From contig JADJTL010000003.1 in assembly GCA_016711215.1 (NCBI GenBank), forward strand, positions 682,001-746,000: a stretch of 64,000 nucleotides of DNA, read 5' to 3'. The notes under the pieces are model-generated. The model made no database searches, was not told the origin of the DNA, and saw only the letters and a list, made by a program, of their open reading frames with translations. The stretch comes from Pseudomonadota bacterium (GTDB taxonomy: Bacteria; Myxococcota_A; Polyangia; GCA-2747355). Both the position numbers and the translations under genes were made by a program. This document shows, one piece after another, positions 1 to 8,797 of this stretch; position 1 is the first letter of the stretch, and each line of letters starts with the position of its first letter.

Positions 1-1
1 C

Positions 2-979
2 GGCGCGCTGCTCGCCCGGCAGACCCGCGTCGCCTGGCAACGCGAGGTCGCGTTGGGCGCGCTGCTGCTGAGCAGCCCCTACCTGCTCGAGCTGCACATG
101 GGGCAGTTCACCTTCGTGACGGTCGCGGCCGTGGCCCTCGCGGTGCTCCTCGACGCGCGCGGCCCGGCCCACTCGCCCGCGCGCTGGTCGCTGCGGCTCG
201 GCGCCGCGCTGGCCTATACCGGCGCCCTGCTGCTGAAGCTCTTCCCCGCCGTGGCCATACCGGCACTGCTGCGCCAGCGCCGCTACTGGCCGCTGCTGGC
301 GCTGGCGCTCGGCGCCCTGACGGCCGCGCTGCTAAACGACTTCGCGGGCCACCCGCAGCGGCTACGCACCTTCTGGGAGCTCAACTTCTCGCAGCCCGTG
401 GGCGGCATGGACGGCGGCAACGTCGGGCTCGTCTACGCGGCGTATCTGGCGCTGGAGCGCCTCTGGCCCGCCTGGCACGCGGCGCATTGGAGCAGCTTCC
501 TCGGCCTCTGGCGGATCGGCGTGTTGGGGGCCAGCGCCTTGGTGGTGCTGCTGGCCCGCGGGCGCGACCTCAGCGTCGGCGTCGCGCTGCTCTTGCTGGG
601 GCATTTCGTCAGCTATGCGCACGTCTGGGAGCACCACACCAGCGGGGTCCTCGTGCTGGGCGTGCTGCTGCTCCTGGCCGAGGCGCCAGGCGCCGCGCCA
701 CAGCCGCGCCGGCCCCGCTGGGATACGGCCGTCGTCGTCGCCGCCCTCGTGCTGCTCGCGCTGCCGACCCCCTTCGCCCTCTTCGACCTCGAGAAGGATC
801 CGCGCGTGGTCGACCCCTCTGCCGCCTGGCCCCTCGCCGCGCGCTATCTGGTGGTGTTGAGCAAGGCGCTGCCCACCGCCGCGCTCTTCGTGGTCGCCCT
901 GTCGCGGCAGCTCAAGGGCGGCAAGGCTGCAGCACCGGCGACGGCTGCGGGACAGGTCGCGGGACAAGCCACGAGATAG
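2..979 (+). CDS. GT87/DUF2029-like integral membrane glycosyltransferase, 5' end outside window
   Basis: The frame is open from the first bases of the window, so the true start lies upstream and only the C-terminal part (about 325 residues) is seen. It is a polytopic membrane protein with at least seven hydrophobic segments and short Arg-rich loops. The pattern ALLLKLFPAVAIPALL with a following NFSQPV loop resembles polyprenyl-phosphate-dependent mannosyltransferases of the GT87/DUF2029 type, which transfer sugars on the periplasmic face. The catalytic Asp expected near the N-terminus is outside the window. The last 20 residues are Ala/Gly-rich and probably cytoplasmic. The family call rests on topology and local pattern only. 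Confidence 0.6.
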   Translation, partial: GALLARQTRVAWQREVALGALLLSSPYLLELHMGQFTFVTVAAVALAVLLDARGPAHSPARWSLRLGAALAYTGALLLKLFPAVAIPALLRQRRYWPLLALALGALTAALLNDFAGHPQRLRTFWELNFSQPVGGMDGGNVGLVYAAYLALERLWPAWHAAHWSSFLGLWRIGVLGASALVVLLARGRDLSVGVALLLLGHFVSYAHVWEHHTSGVLVLGVLLLLAEAPGAAPQPRRPRWDTAVVVAALVLLALPTPFALFDLEKDPRVVDPSAAWPLAARYLVVLSKALPTAALFVVALSRQLKGGKAAAPATAAGQVAGQATR

Positions 980-1030
980 GCCGCAGGCAGGCTGTTGCAC
1001 CCGCCGCGGGGGCGCGGCTAGACTGAGTGG

Positions 1031-1822
1031 ATGCCGGCGCCCACCGCTATCATCGACGCCAACGACCCGCGCGCCCCGACGCAGGAGCGCTGGGACCGCC
1101 TCAGCGCCGACGAGCGCAGCGCCGTCGTGGCCCAGCTTCCCGCGGCCATCCCGCCCGAGCTCTTCATGCCGGAGGGCGACCGCCATCGCAAGGCCAAGGC
1201 CAGCGCCATCAGCGCCCTCGATGCCTTCTTCCGCCGCATCGGTCGCAAGGTGTATCTGTCTTCCGAGCTCAACGTCTTCTACCCCGGTGAGCCTCGCTTC
1301 CACCCGGACGTGCTGGCGGTGCTCGACGTCGACCCGGGCGAGCGCGACAAGTGGGTCGTCTCGCAGGAGGGGAAGGGCCTCGACTGGGTGCTCGAGGTCC
1401 ACGTCTGGGGCGAGCTGCACAAGGACCAGACCGTCAATGTGGAGCGCTACGCGCGGCTCGGCATTCCCGAGTACTTCATCTTCGACCGCCTGCGCGGGCG
1501 CCTGACGGGCTACCGACTCGCCACCGCCGCGCAGCGCCGCTATCAGCCGATCCTGGCCCAACACGGGCGCTACCCCTCGGCCGTGCTCGGCCTGGAGCTG
1601 GCGCTCGAGCAAGAGCGGCTGCGCTTCTACTACGGCACGGCGCCGCTGCCCGAGGCCGACGAGCTCGCGCTGCGACTGGAGTCGATGGTCGATGGCCTGG
1701 TCAGCCAGCGCCTCGAGGCCGAAGAACGCGCCGAGCAAGAACAGCAGCGCGCCGACCGCGCTGAAGCACGCCTGCTGCAGCTCGAAGCCGAGTTCGAGCG
1801 ACTGCGGCGCGGCGCGACCTAG
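1031..1822 (+). CDS. Uma2-family (DUF820) PD-(D/E)XK nuclease-fold protein with C-terminal coiled coil
   Basis: This 263-residue protein has the Uma2 layout. An N-terminal segment with GDRHRKAKASAISAL comes first, then the FHPDVLAVLD strand carrying the acidic residue, then the LDWVLEVHVWGELHKD strand and GIPEYFIFDRLRGRL. The E and K of the nuclease core appear to be E in VLEVHV and K in HKDQT. Residues from about 215 form an Ala/Glu/Arg-rich coiled coil that is longer than in minimal Uma2 proteins. The family is abundant in cyanobacteria and myxobacteria, and its cellular role is not established. The ATG at 1031 lies 50 bases after the previous stop, so the two genes could be co-transcribed. 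Confidence 0.8.
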   Translation: MPAPTAIIDANDPRAPTQERWDRLSADERSAVVAQLPAAIPPELFMPEGDRHRKAKASAISALDAFFRRIGRKVYLSSELNVFYPGEPRFHPDVLAVLDVDPGERDKWVVSQEGKGLDWVLEVHVWGELHKDQTVNVERYARLGIPEYFIFDRLRGRLTGYRLATAAQRRYQPILAQHGRYPSAVLGLELALEQERLRFYYGTAPLPEADELALRLESMVDGLVSQRLEAEERAEQEQQRADRAEARLLQLEAEFERLRRGAT

Positions 1823-1860
1823 TCAGCGGCAAGCGCCCCCACGGGCTCCGCACCGCGGCC

Positions 1861-4800
1861 TCAGTTCACGTTACTGCCGAGAATGCCGTAGAGGCCGCGC
1901 ATCAGGTTGAGCCACTTGATCGTGTCGTTGAGGTCTGCGGTGGCCGTGTCGGAGGTCGGATTGCCCAGGTAGATCGTGGCCTGGTCCTGGCATAGCCGCA
2001 CCATCTTCACCGCCGCGGGCTGCTCTTCGTCGGCGACCGCAGGGTCGCGTAGCGCGCTATAGAGGTGACCGCCCAAGGGATCGGCGCAGGACACGAGCTC
2101 CTTGCCCGGCGCCGGCGTGACCTGCTCCCCCGACCCCTGGCGAAAGACCTGCTGGCGGTCGACAAAGCGCAGGCTGTAGAGCGAGCGCAGCTCGAGCATG
2201 CCGAGGACCAGCGTGTAGTATTTCTGCGTGAACCAATTCTGCAGATCGATCGCCTCGCCGAGCGGCAGGTTGTCGAGGCGTTCGCCGGTGGCCGGGTCGA
2301 GCAGCACGGCCGGTTCGCTGCCGACGGGCCGCAGCCGCAGCGGACGCGCCGGCCGCGTGCGCAGCTTGCCCTCCACGATGCGCGGCGCATAGCGCTCGTA
2401 GTCCTCCGTCAGGATGCCCTCGAAGTGCCGCGTCAGCTCGTGGTCGAAGGTCAAGTAGTAGGGGACCAGATAGCTCGTGAAGTCCGATCCGGTCTCGCGG
2501 CCGACGAAGGTGCCGACGGACTGGGTCAACATCTCGAGCGCGGCCAGCGACTCCCAGAAGTGCCCGCTCTCGAGCACCTGCTCCTGGTAGTTGTAGCCGG
2601 AGGCATAGTCGAAGCGGCTGAAGCGCCGGCGGCCCGGGCCGCGCTCGATTACCAGGCGGTTGCTTTCGGGCGCCTTCGTGTCGTCGCTGAGCTGGCCCCA
2701 CTGCGTCCCTGTCGCCGAGCACTTGCGCGTCACGGGGTCGAAGCGGCAGTACGTGCCATAGGAGGGCGTGGCCAGCACGTCCATCAACAAGTTGAAGCCC
2801 GTGTAGGTACCCAGCGTCCAGTAGTTCGCCTGCACGCTATCCGGGGGGTCGCGAAAGACCGTCTGGAAGAGCCAATGCTGATAGGTGTTGGGTAGGTAGG
2901 AGAAGTAGCGGCCGGCGACGCGCCGAAAGACCGAGTAAGCGTCGAAGGCGAAGCGGTCGCGTTTGAAGTTATTGAAGAAGTAATAGCTGCGATAGCCGTC
3001 GACGACGTTCTGCACCTGCTCGCGTGGGTCGGCGCCCTCGTCCCAGCGCTGACAGCTCTGCGTCGCGCCCGCGTACTCGTCGCCGCAGAACATATAGGGC
3101 ACCTCAGCGTCCCGCTGCGTGTCCTCACGCGCGACATAGTCGGCGACCTCTTCGCTGCCGTCGGCAACGAAGGCTCGGCATTGCGTCGTCGCCTGGTCTT
3201 GCTCGGCCTTGAGCTCGGCCCAGCGGCGGAAGCGGCGCTGGACCAGGCCGCTCTTGCCACCGAGCAGGTTCCAGACCGAGCTGTAGTGCCATTGCTCGAG
3301 CAGATAGTCGAAGGCCGGGTTGGGAATGCTCTCGTAGCGCGGCAGGCAGTCCTTGAAGCGGTCGCGCAGCACGACCTTGGCCCCCACCGGAGCCTCGTCG
3401 AAGACCTCGACGTGGCCGCCGTAACCGAAGAGGATCGCCGCCTCATCGTACTTGCCGATGCCCTGAGCGTCGGAGTTGAACTTGGCGTGGTAGTCCATGA
3501 TCGACGAGTACTGCTGCTCGCGCATGCGCCCCGCCACCTGCGCCGAGGTCTGCTGCGCCTGCTGGTAGAGCTGCGCGAAGGTCAGCGATTCACCCGCCGC
3601 CAGCGGATCGCGCGTGATCAGTCCGCCCTTGCCCTGGGCGTCGGCCGGCGCCCGCAGGTCCCAGTAGCGGTTGAAGTAGTTCACGCTGTCGTAGGAGCCG
3701 GCGAAGTTATGGCGCAGGCCGAGGGTGTGGCCGACCTCATGCTCCATCACCGCGCGGAAGATCATCTGGCGCAGGTACTGCCACATCGCGTCGTAGTCCT
3801 TGGTGGCGCCAAAGCGCCGCCAGACCTCCTCCGCCAGCCCCTGGATCGAATCGTCGGCGAACTCGGCCAACCACAGCGTCTGCGCTGCCGCGCGACCGAT
3901 GCGCAGCTCGTCGAGCTCGCGCGCCTCCGGCGAGGCCCAGTGCAGCGGTGAGAGCGCGTCGCGCAGCTCCGTCGGCAAGCTCGCCGGATCGAGCTGCCCG
4001 CCCGTGGCGGCGCTCGGCGCCAAGGCGCGCAAGATCTCATCATCGACCAGCGGCGCCGCGAGGCTGCTGCCCGCGAGCAGCTCGCGCCGCTGAGCGCTGG
4101 CGCCGGGGCTCGCCGGCTCGAGCCCGCGCTCGCGCAAGGCGGCGAGCTTCTGCTGCACGTCCTTGCCCAGCAAGAGCGCCCGCAGCGCTTCACCGCGGAG
4201 CTGCGCCACCTCGGCCGGGATCTTGGCCGGATCGCTTGGCTGGCGCACCGTGGCCAGATAGCTGCGGACGTCGGCGCCCGTGGTCAGGTCGTCGAGGCTC
4301 AGGTCGTTATTGAGCACGCGAATGATCTCGAGCGCCGTCGAGGCGTACTCGTCGACGGCAGCGCCATAGACATGGGCCATGCCGGCGATCACCTCGCCGG
4401 TCTCCGGATCCGCCGAATGCGGACCATAACCGAGCGGGCCGCGAAGCTGCCGCTCGGGCACCCAGGCGAGGAAGCTGTAGCGCAGGTCGCCGAGCCGGGC
4501 GCGGACGCGCGTCGCGTCGTGGCGAAGATTGGCGCAGCTGAAGTCGTCACCCGGCTGCTGCTGTTCCCAGCCATTGCGATCGAGCCGGAACATATCGGGC
4601 ACGACGTCCCGGCCGATCGCGTCGAGCTCGGCCTCGCTCTCGCCCGTCGTCCGCACGAGCAGGCCCTTGGCCACGGCGACCGTCCGGCGAAAGGCGCGAT
4701 TCCAGCCGGCCGCCGTCTGCTCCGCGGCGGCGACCAGCTCGCAGGGGAAGTCCTCGTTGAGGTGGTAGACGATCGGCTTGGGCTGCCGCTCGGTTACCGG

Positions 4801-5889
4801 GATCGGCACATAGGCGCCGTCGGCGTCGCGCTCGAGCATGCCCTGCGCGTCGGTGCGATAGGCCCGCTGCCAAATATTGTGGACGTCGGCGAGGTAGACG
4901 CGGCCCGACTCGCGCAGACCGTAGCGGCGGTCCCAGGTGAAGCGCTCGGTGCGAAAGTAACCAAACTTGCCCATCTCGCGGTTGGGCAGCGCCACCGGCT
5001 CGAAGTTGCGCTCGCCCACGCGCAGGAAGGCGGTGCGCACGCGCACCTCGGTCGGTCCGCAGCTCGCGGTCTGGAAATTCTGGCCGCGGTAGCTCTGGAA
5101 CCAGCAGAGGGGCAGCTCGCGCTCGCGCCCGCCCGAGCGCAGCTTGACGGTCTCGGGCTCGAGCAGGAACTTCCCCACCAGGTCGAAATAGCCGATGCGC
5201 TCGCCCCAGGCCGCGGCGGGGCGCGCGCGCGCCGTCGCCAGCGCGTCGAAGTCGACCGCGCGCCCATCCCGCTCGATGAAGCGCGGCGCGTCGGCGCTCT
5301 TCTCGTGCGCCTGGACGAAGAAGCGCGCCTGATAGGGCACGCGCCCGCCCGCGCCGTAGAACGCCCGCCCATCGACCTGGCTGGTGGACCAGTCGACGCG
5401 CAGCCACTCGCGCTGATGCCAGGGGCGATCGGTGCTGTTCTCCTCGATCACGTTGAGCTGCTCGCCGGTCGTCGGGTTGTAGTTGCGGCGCAGATCAAAG
5501 TGCGACTCGATCGGAAAGGCGGCCACGGGGTTCTCGCGGTATTCGCTGGCAGCCACCTTGCCGCGCTCGGTACTGTCGGTGCCTGGCACCTCCTCGTAGG
5601 CGCGGTAGGCGATCAGCCACTTCTCCTGCACATCCCAGCGCACCTTCTCGAGCGCGCCGGTCTGACCGACCCAGGCGGCCGTCGCGGTGCCTGGCACGCC
5701 GATCACCGTGTTGCGCAGGTACCAGGTGCCGGAGAAGAGCGACCGCGGCAGGCGATTCGGCTGCGTACGGTCGATGTCGCCCTCACCGGCGCAGGCGGCG
5801 AGCGCCGCGAGGGCGAGGAGGGTGGCGCCGGCGCGCGTGCGCGCGCGGCGGCTGGCTGAGCTGGCGACGGGGCCTCGGCTGCGCATCAT
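1861..5889 (-). CDS. Large lipoprotein zinc metalloprotease, metzincin-type motif (DUF4953/DUF5117-like)
   Basis: This protein of about 1342 residues starts with an Arg-rich n-region, a hydrophobic stretch and a lipobox (LAALAAC, Cys near residue 33), so it should be a lipoprotein. The extended zinc motif HEVGHTLGLRH lies near residue 717 and fits HExxHxxGxxH. The flanking RAVME before it and NFAGSYDSVNYFNRY after it match zinc-dependent metalloproteases of the DUF4953/DUF5117 group. The N-terminal half is beta-rich; the C-terminal half is Tyr-rich and has several Cys. A GTG lies just upstream, but the ATG at 5889 is better placed after AAGGA. It follows the outer-membrane gene at 5954 on the same strand with a 64-base gap, suggesting co-expression. 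Substrate is unknown. Confidence 0.8.
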   Translation of the reverse strand: MMRSRGPVASSASRRARTRAGATLLALAALAACAGEGDIDRTQPNRLPRSLFSGTWYLRNTVIGVPGTATAAWVGQTGALEKVRWDVQEKWLIAYRAYEEVPGTDSTERGKVAASEYRENPVAAFPIESHFDLRRNYNPTTGEQLNVIEENSTDRPWHQREWLRVDWSTSQVDGRAFYGAGGRVPYQARFFVQAHEKSADAPRFIERDGRAVDFDALATARARPAAAWGERIGYFDLVGKFLLEPETVKLRSGGRERELPLCWFQSYRGQNFQTASCGPTEVRVRTAFLRVGERNFEPVALPNREMGKFGYFRTERFTWDRRYGLRESGRVYLADVHNIWQRAYRTDAQGMLERDADGAYVPIPVTERQPKPIVYHLNEDFPCELVAAAEQTAAGWNRAFRRTVAVAKGLLVRTTGESEAELDAIGRDVVPDMFRLDRNGWEQQQPGDDFSCANLRHDATRVRARLGDLRYSFLAWVPERQLRGPLGYGPHSADPETGEVIAGMAHVYGAAVDEYASTALEIIRVLNNDLSLDDLTTGADVRSYLATVRQPSDPAKIPAEVAQLRGEALRALLLGKDVQQKLAALRERGLEPASPGASAQRRELLAGSSLAAPLVDDEILRALAPSAATGGQLDPASLPTELRDALSPLHWASPEARELDELRIGRAAAQTLWLAEFADDSIQGLAEEVWRRFGATKDYDAMWQYLRQMIFRAVMEHEVGHTLGLRHNFAGSYDSVNYFNRYWDLRAPADAQGKGGLITRDPLAAGESLTFAQLYQQAQQTSAQVAGRMREQQYSSIMDYHAKFNSDAQGIGKYDEAAILFGYGGHVEVFDEAPVGAKVVLRDRFKDCLPRYESIPNPAFDYLLEQWHYSSVWNLLGGKSGLVQRRFRRWAELKAEQDQATTQCRAFVADGSEEVADYVAREDTQRDAEVPYMFCGDEYAGATQSCQRWDEGADPREQVQNVVDGYRSYYFFNNFKRDRFAFDAYSVFRRVAGRYFSYLPNTYQHWLFQTVFRDPPDSVQANYWTLGTYTGFNLLMDVLATPSYGTYCRFDPVTRKCSATGTQWGQLSDDTKAPESNRLVIERGPGRRRFSRFDYASGYNYQEQVLESGHFWESLAALEMLTQSVGTFVGRETGSDFTSYLVPYYLTFDHELTRHFEGILTEDYERYAPRIVEGKLRTRPARPLRLRPVGSEPAVLLDPATGERLDNLPLGEAIDLQNWFTQKYYTLVLGMLELRSLYSLRFVDRQQVFRQGSGEQVTPAPGKELVSCADPLGGHLYSALRDPAVADEEQPAAVKMVRLCQDQATIYLGNPTSDTATADLNDTIKWLNLMRGLYGILGSNVN

Positions 5890-5953
5890 CACATCATCCT
5901 TCGGCGGGCTCGCGGTCGCCCGTCAGGCGGCAGGCGGCCCGCCACGGTAGCGC

Positions 5954-7039
5954 TCAGTAGATCACGGTGGCGGAGAGATAGAGCTGGCTGTAGTTATTCG
6001 CCGGGGAAACGAAGTCCCAGAAGGGAAAGCGCGGCCAACGCCCATCGGCGGTCAGCGCCGGCTGCCGACTCGAGGCGCCGAGCGCGAGCACGACGTGCTG
6101 CTGGAGTTGGTAAGCCAGCTCGAGCGTGCCCCAGCTCTGATCGGCGCGGCCGACGCGCGGCAGCCCCGGCGCGCTGAGCGGATCGTCGGCCACGGCGAAG
6201 CGGAAGTAGTTGTAGAGCAGCAGATCGGCGCTGAACCAGAGGCGATCGCTGAAGAACCAGGCGGTGTGCAGGCTGTTGATCAGCAGCACGTTGTCGTTCA
6301 TCGGCCCACCAGAGCCGCAGGCCGTACCGTCGCCCCGCCCCGCGCGGGCGAGGCAGAGCGCCAGACCATCGCCAGCGCGGTGGGCAACCCCCTGACCGCG
6401 CTCGCGCCGGGTCGGCAGGTACTTCTGCAGGGCGAGATCGTAGCGCAGCTCGAGCCGGTCGCGCGCGACCCGCACCAGGTAGCCGGCGGCGCCGCGCAGA
6501 TTGACGACGGTGTCGTTGGCCCGGCTCTCATAGGAGACCGGCAACCAGAGCTGAGCGCTGCCGGTCAGCTTGCCCCCGAGCCAAGGATCGCGCCAGAGCG
6601 CGAGGTGATGGTAGGAGAGGCGCAGGTCGCTCGGCGTGCAGCGCCGCCCCGAACCTGCGTTGTCGGCCGGCGTGTATTCGCAGCCCGCGCCCCAGAGCAA
6701 CCGCAGGCTCTGAGCCCGCGTCAGATTGAGCCGCGGCACGAGCAGCAGCTCCTGGCCGACGTTGGGGTTGTCGCCCTGCGCGCCGGTCAGCAGCGTGCCA
6801 CTGCCGAGATAGGTCGAGAGCAGCGCCGCCGAGCCCTTGAAGCGCGCCCACCAGCCCGTCCCCTGGCGCCGCGCGAGCTGCAGCTCGGTGAGCTGCGCCG
6901 CGGCCGGTCGCGGCGCGCAGACCAGCGCAAACGCCAGCGCCGCCAGCGCCGCCAGCGCCGCCAGCGCCGCCCGTCGGCGGCGCGCGCGCGCCGCATAAGG
7001 CCCTGATGCTGACTTCGTCGGGATCAGGCCCGCGATCAC
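5954..7039 (-). CDS. Putative outer-membrane beta-barrel protein
   Basis: The 361-residue product has a basic n-region (RARRRRAALAALAALAAL) and a signal peptide ending around APRPAAAQ. Alternating hydrophobic strands follow, such as LRLLWGAGCEY, AQLWLPVSYESR, LELRYDLALQKYL and LWFSADLLLYNYF. The terminal strand QLYLSATVIY ends in an aromatic residue, as outer-membrane barrels do. Three Ala-Ala-Leu repeats in the signal peptide reflect a 9-bp tandem repeat in the DNA (about 6930-6970). The start used is a GTG, and I see no clear Shine-Dalgarno, so an alternative start is possible. Specific function is not recognisable. Confidence 0.6.
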   Translation of the reverse strand: MIAGLIPTKSASGPYAARARRRRAALAALAALAALAFALVCAPRPAAAQLTELQLARRQGTGWWARFKGSAALLSTYLGSGTLLTGAQGDNPNVGQELLLVPRLNLTRAQSLRLLWGAGCEYTPADNAGSGRRCTPSDLRLSYHHLALWRDPWLGGKLTGSAQLWLPVSYESRANDTVVNLRGAAGYLVRVARDRLELRYDLALQKYLPTRRERGQGVAHRAGDGLALCLARAGRGDGTACGSGGPMNDNVLLINSLHTAWFFSDRLWFSADLLLYNYFRFAVADDPLSAPGLPRVGRADQSWGTLELAYQLQQHVVLALGASSRQPALTADGRWPRFPFWDFVSPANNYSQLYLSATVIY

Positions 7040-7117
7040 ATCACAGCTAGGCGACGAATGCCACCTTGGCGGCCCACGCCGCCGCCCCCGCGGGCCCTCC
7101 GCCAGCGCAGCGGGCCC

Positions 7118-8089
7118 TCAAGGCGCGGTGGCGCGCAGGTGGGCGGCGATCGCCTCGGCGGCCGCGCGCGCGCGATCGAGCTGCTCCGGCGGCAGCGAGA
7201 TCCCCGCCACCACCGCATGCCCGCCGCCGCCCCAGGGCGCGCAGAGCTCGGCCAGGTTGGTCAGCGGCTCGGGACGCTGCCAGGGATTGCTGCCGACCGA
7301 GACCTTGGCGCGGCGCGGCGAAGCGGTCAGCCCCACCGTGTAGCGCAGCCCCTCGTGCAGATAGTAGGGCACGAACTTATTGAAGCCCTCGACGCCATCG
7401 GCCGAGAGGTCGAAGGTCGCCACGCCCCGCTGGACCTCGATCCGCCGCCGCAAGAGCTCGAGCTGCACCGCCTGCTGCTCGAGCACCGGGGCGACCGCCT
7501 GCGCGATCGCCGGCAGCGCCCGCGCCTGCGCCAGGGTCCCGGCGGCCAGCGCCTGGATCAGCGCCTCGACCAGCGCCTGCGGCGGCGCCTGCTCGAGCAG
7601 CGCCATCAGCTGCAGCGCCGGGGACTCGAGGCGCACCGCCTGCGCGGGGCTCTCGAAGCGCGCGCTGTCGATCAGATCGGCCCAGCGCAGCTGCTCGGCC
7701 AGCGGCGCCGGATCGAAGCCATGCTCGCGCGCCAACCAACGAGCGAGCAGACCGGCGCAGGAGGGCGCCTGCGGGTCGAAGCATTTGCGCCCGGAGCGGT
7801 CGGCAGCGAAGTGGTCGCGATCGGCAGGCTGGAGGAAGGCGCTCTGGTGATGGTCGCAAAACCAGCCGAGCCGCGGCGAGGGCGAGTAACGAAAATCGAG
7901 CACGGCGTTCTCTTCGGCGTTGAAGCACGCCGCGTGATCGGCGCCGTAGGGATCGCCCTGGCCGTGACTCATCCCGCGAAAGCTGACCACCGCGCGCGGA
8001 TCGATGCGCTCGCGATAGAAGCGCCAGAACACCGCCGCGGAGACCGCGCCGTCGAAGCAATTACCGTGAAAGAGCACCTGTAGGCTCAT
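7118..8089 (-). CDS. DHH-family phosphoesterase-like protein
   Basis: The 323-residue product opens with FHGNCFDGAVSAAVF, the DHH-family N-terminal strand and D-containing loop (usually HxDxDG or a variant). WFCDHHQSAF is the DHH motif. Near the C-terminus NLAELCAPWGGGGHAVVAGISL matches the GGGH motif of the DHHA1 substrate-binding domain. Such proteins hydrolyse phosphodiesters of small nucleotides, oligonucleotides or polyphosphate, using Mn ions. The first motif is degenerate (HGNCFDG), so substrate cannot be given. The ATG at 8089 gives MSLQVLFHG directly at the first strand. It is the last gene of the minus-strand run starting at 11222. Confidence 0.75.
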   Translation of the reverse strand: MSLQVLFHGNCFDGAVSAAVFWRFYRERIDPRAVVSFRGMSHGQGDPYGADHAACFNAEENAVLDFRYSPSPRLGWFCDHHQSAFLQPADRDHFAADRSGRKCFDPQAPSCAGLLARWLAREHGFDPAPLAEQLRWADLIDSARFESPAQAVRLESPALQLMALLEQAPPQALVEALIQALAAGTLAQARALPAIAQAVAPVLEQQAVQLELLRRRIEVQRGVATFDLSADGVEGFNKFVPYYLHEGLRYTVGLTASPRRAKVSVGSNPWQRPEPLTNLAELCAPWGGGGHAVVAGISLPPEQLDRARAAAEAIAAHLRATAP

Positions 8090-8119
8090 GGATCCCTCTG
8101 CGTTGCTTCCCTCTGGTTG

Positions 8120-8797
8120 CTAGGTTCCCAGGCGCTTGCGCAGTTCGTCGGTGAAGTAGCCGCCCGTCAGCGCGTCGAGGTTCGCCGTGATCTCCTCGAG
8201 GCGAATCGACTCGGTGATGCGCTCACCGGGATCTTGCGGCGGATTGAGCTTGAGGAAGGTCATCAAGCGGCGCCGCGTGAAGTAGAGCGAGGTCACCTCG
8301 CGCAAGAGACCTTCTTGCACGCCGACCAACGAGGTCACGTCCAGCACCTCGGCGTTGAAGACCAGGCGGTCGAGCGACCAGTGCGCGCGCACGTTGAGCG
8401 AATAGGTGCTGTGGCTGTTGTCCTCGCTCTCCTTGATCGCGTAGACGGCCTTGTAGAGCGCGTCCGTCATCCGCCGGTCGTTGACGCCACGCTCGGCGTT
8501 GGCGGCGACCTCCAGATCCGGCACCAGCGCCTTGAGCATCGCCCCCGTACGGTAGGTCTTGACGCGCTCGGGATGGACCTGGAAGAAGCGCAAGGCCTGG
8601 ACCTGCACCTCCTTGACCGTCGGCTCGCGCTCGAAGCTCAGCTTGAGCGCCCGCAGCTTGGCTGGATCCGGCGGCGGCGGCGCGGCCGGCGCGCCCCCCT
8701 CGCCCCCCTCGCCTGCTGCACCCTCTTGGGCCCCAACAGAACCTGCCGCGCCAAGCACGAGCAGCAGCGTCAAAACGACGCCAAGTGTTCGTTTCAA
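8120..8797 (-). CDS. Small secreted protein with shared LEEITA/TGGYF C-terminal domain (locus A)
   Basis: The gene starts with TTG at 8795-8797, preceded by a strong AGGAGGTG about seven bases away. The frame is open far upstream but only this start has a ribosome site, and it gives 225 residues. Residues 1-23 form a signal peptide (VVLTLLLVLGAAGSVGAQ), followed by a Gly/Ala/Pro linker. The main domain contains MLKALVPDLEV, SLDRLVFNAEVLDV, LLREVTSLYFTRRRL and RLEEITANLDALTGGYF. The same block closes the upstream propeller protein and recurs in the 27952 and 28670 genes. It overlaps the upstream propeller gene by 4 bp, so translation is probably coupled. Function is unknown. Confidence 0.75.
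   Translation of the reverse strand: MKRTLGVVLTLLLVLGAAGSVGAQEGAAGEGGEGGAPAAPPPPDPAKLRALKLSFEREPTVKEVQVQALRFFQVHPERVKTYRTGAMLKALVPDLEVAANAERGVNDRRMTDALYKAVYAIKESEDNSHSTYSLNVRAHWSLDRLVFNAEVLDVTSLVGVQEGLLREVTSLYFTRRRLMTFLKLNPPQDPGERITESIRLEEITANLDALTGGYFTDELRKRLGT

Noticed and set aside
362..1738. 458-residue minus-strand open frame across the first two genes
   Set aside because: It spans two plus-strand genes with recognisable products and carries no motif, so it is an antisense shadow.
4372..5859. 495-residue plus-strand open frame inside the metalloprotease gene
   Set aside because: It has the Ala/Arg/Leu-rich composition of an antisense shadow, with no start signal or motif.
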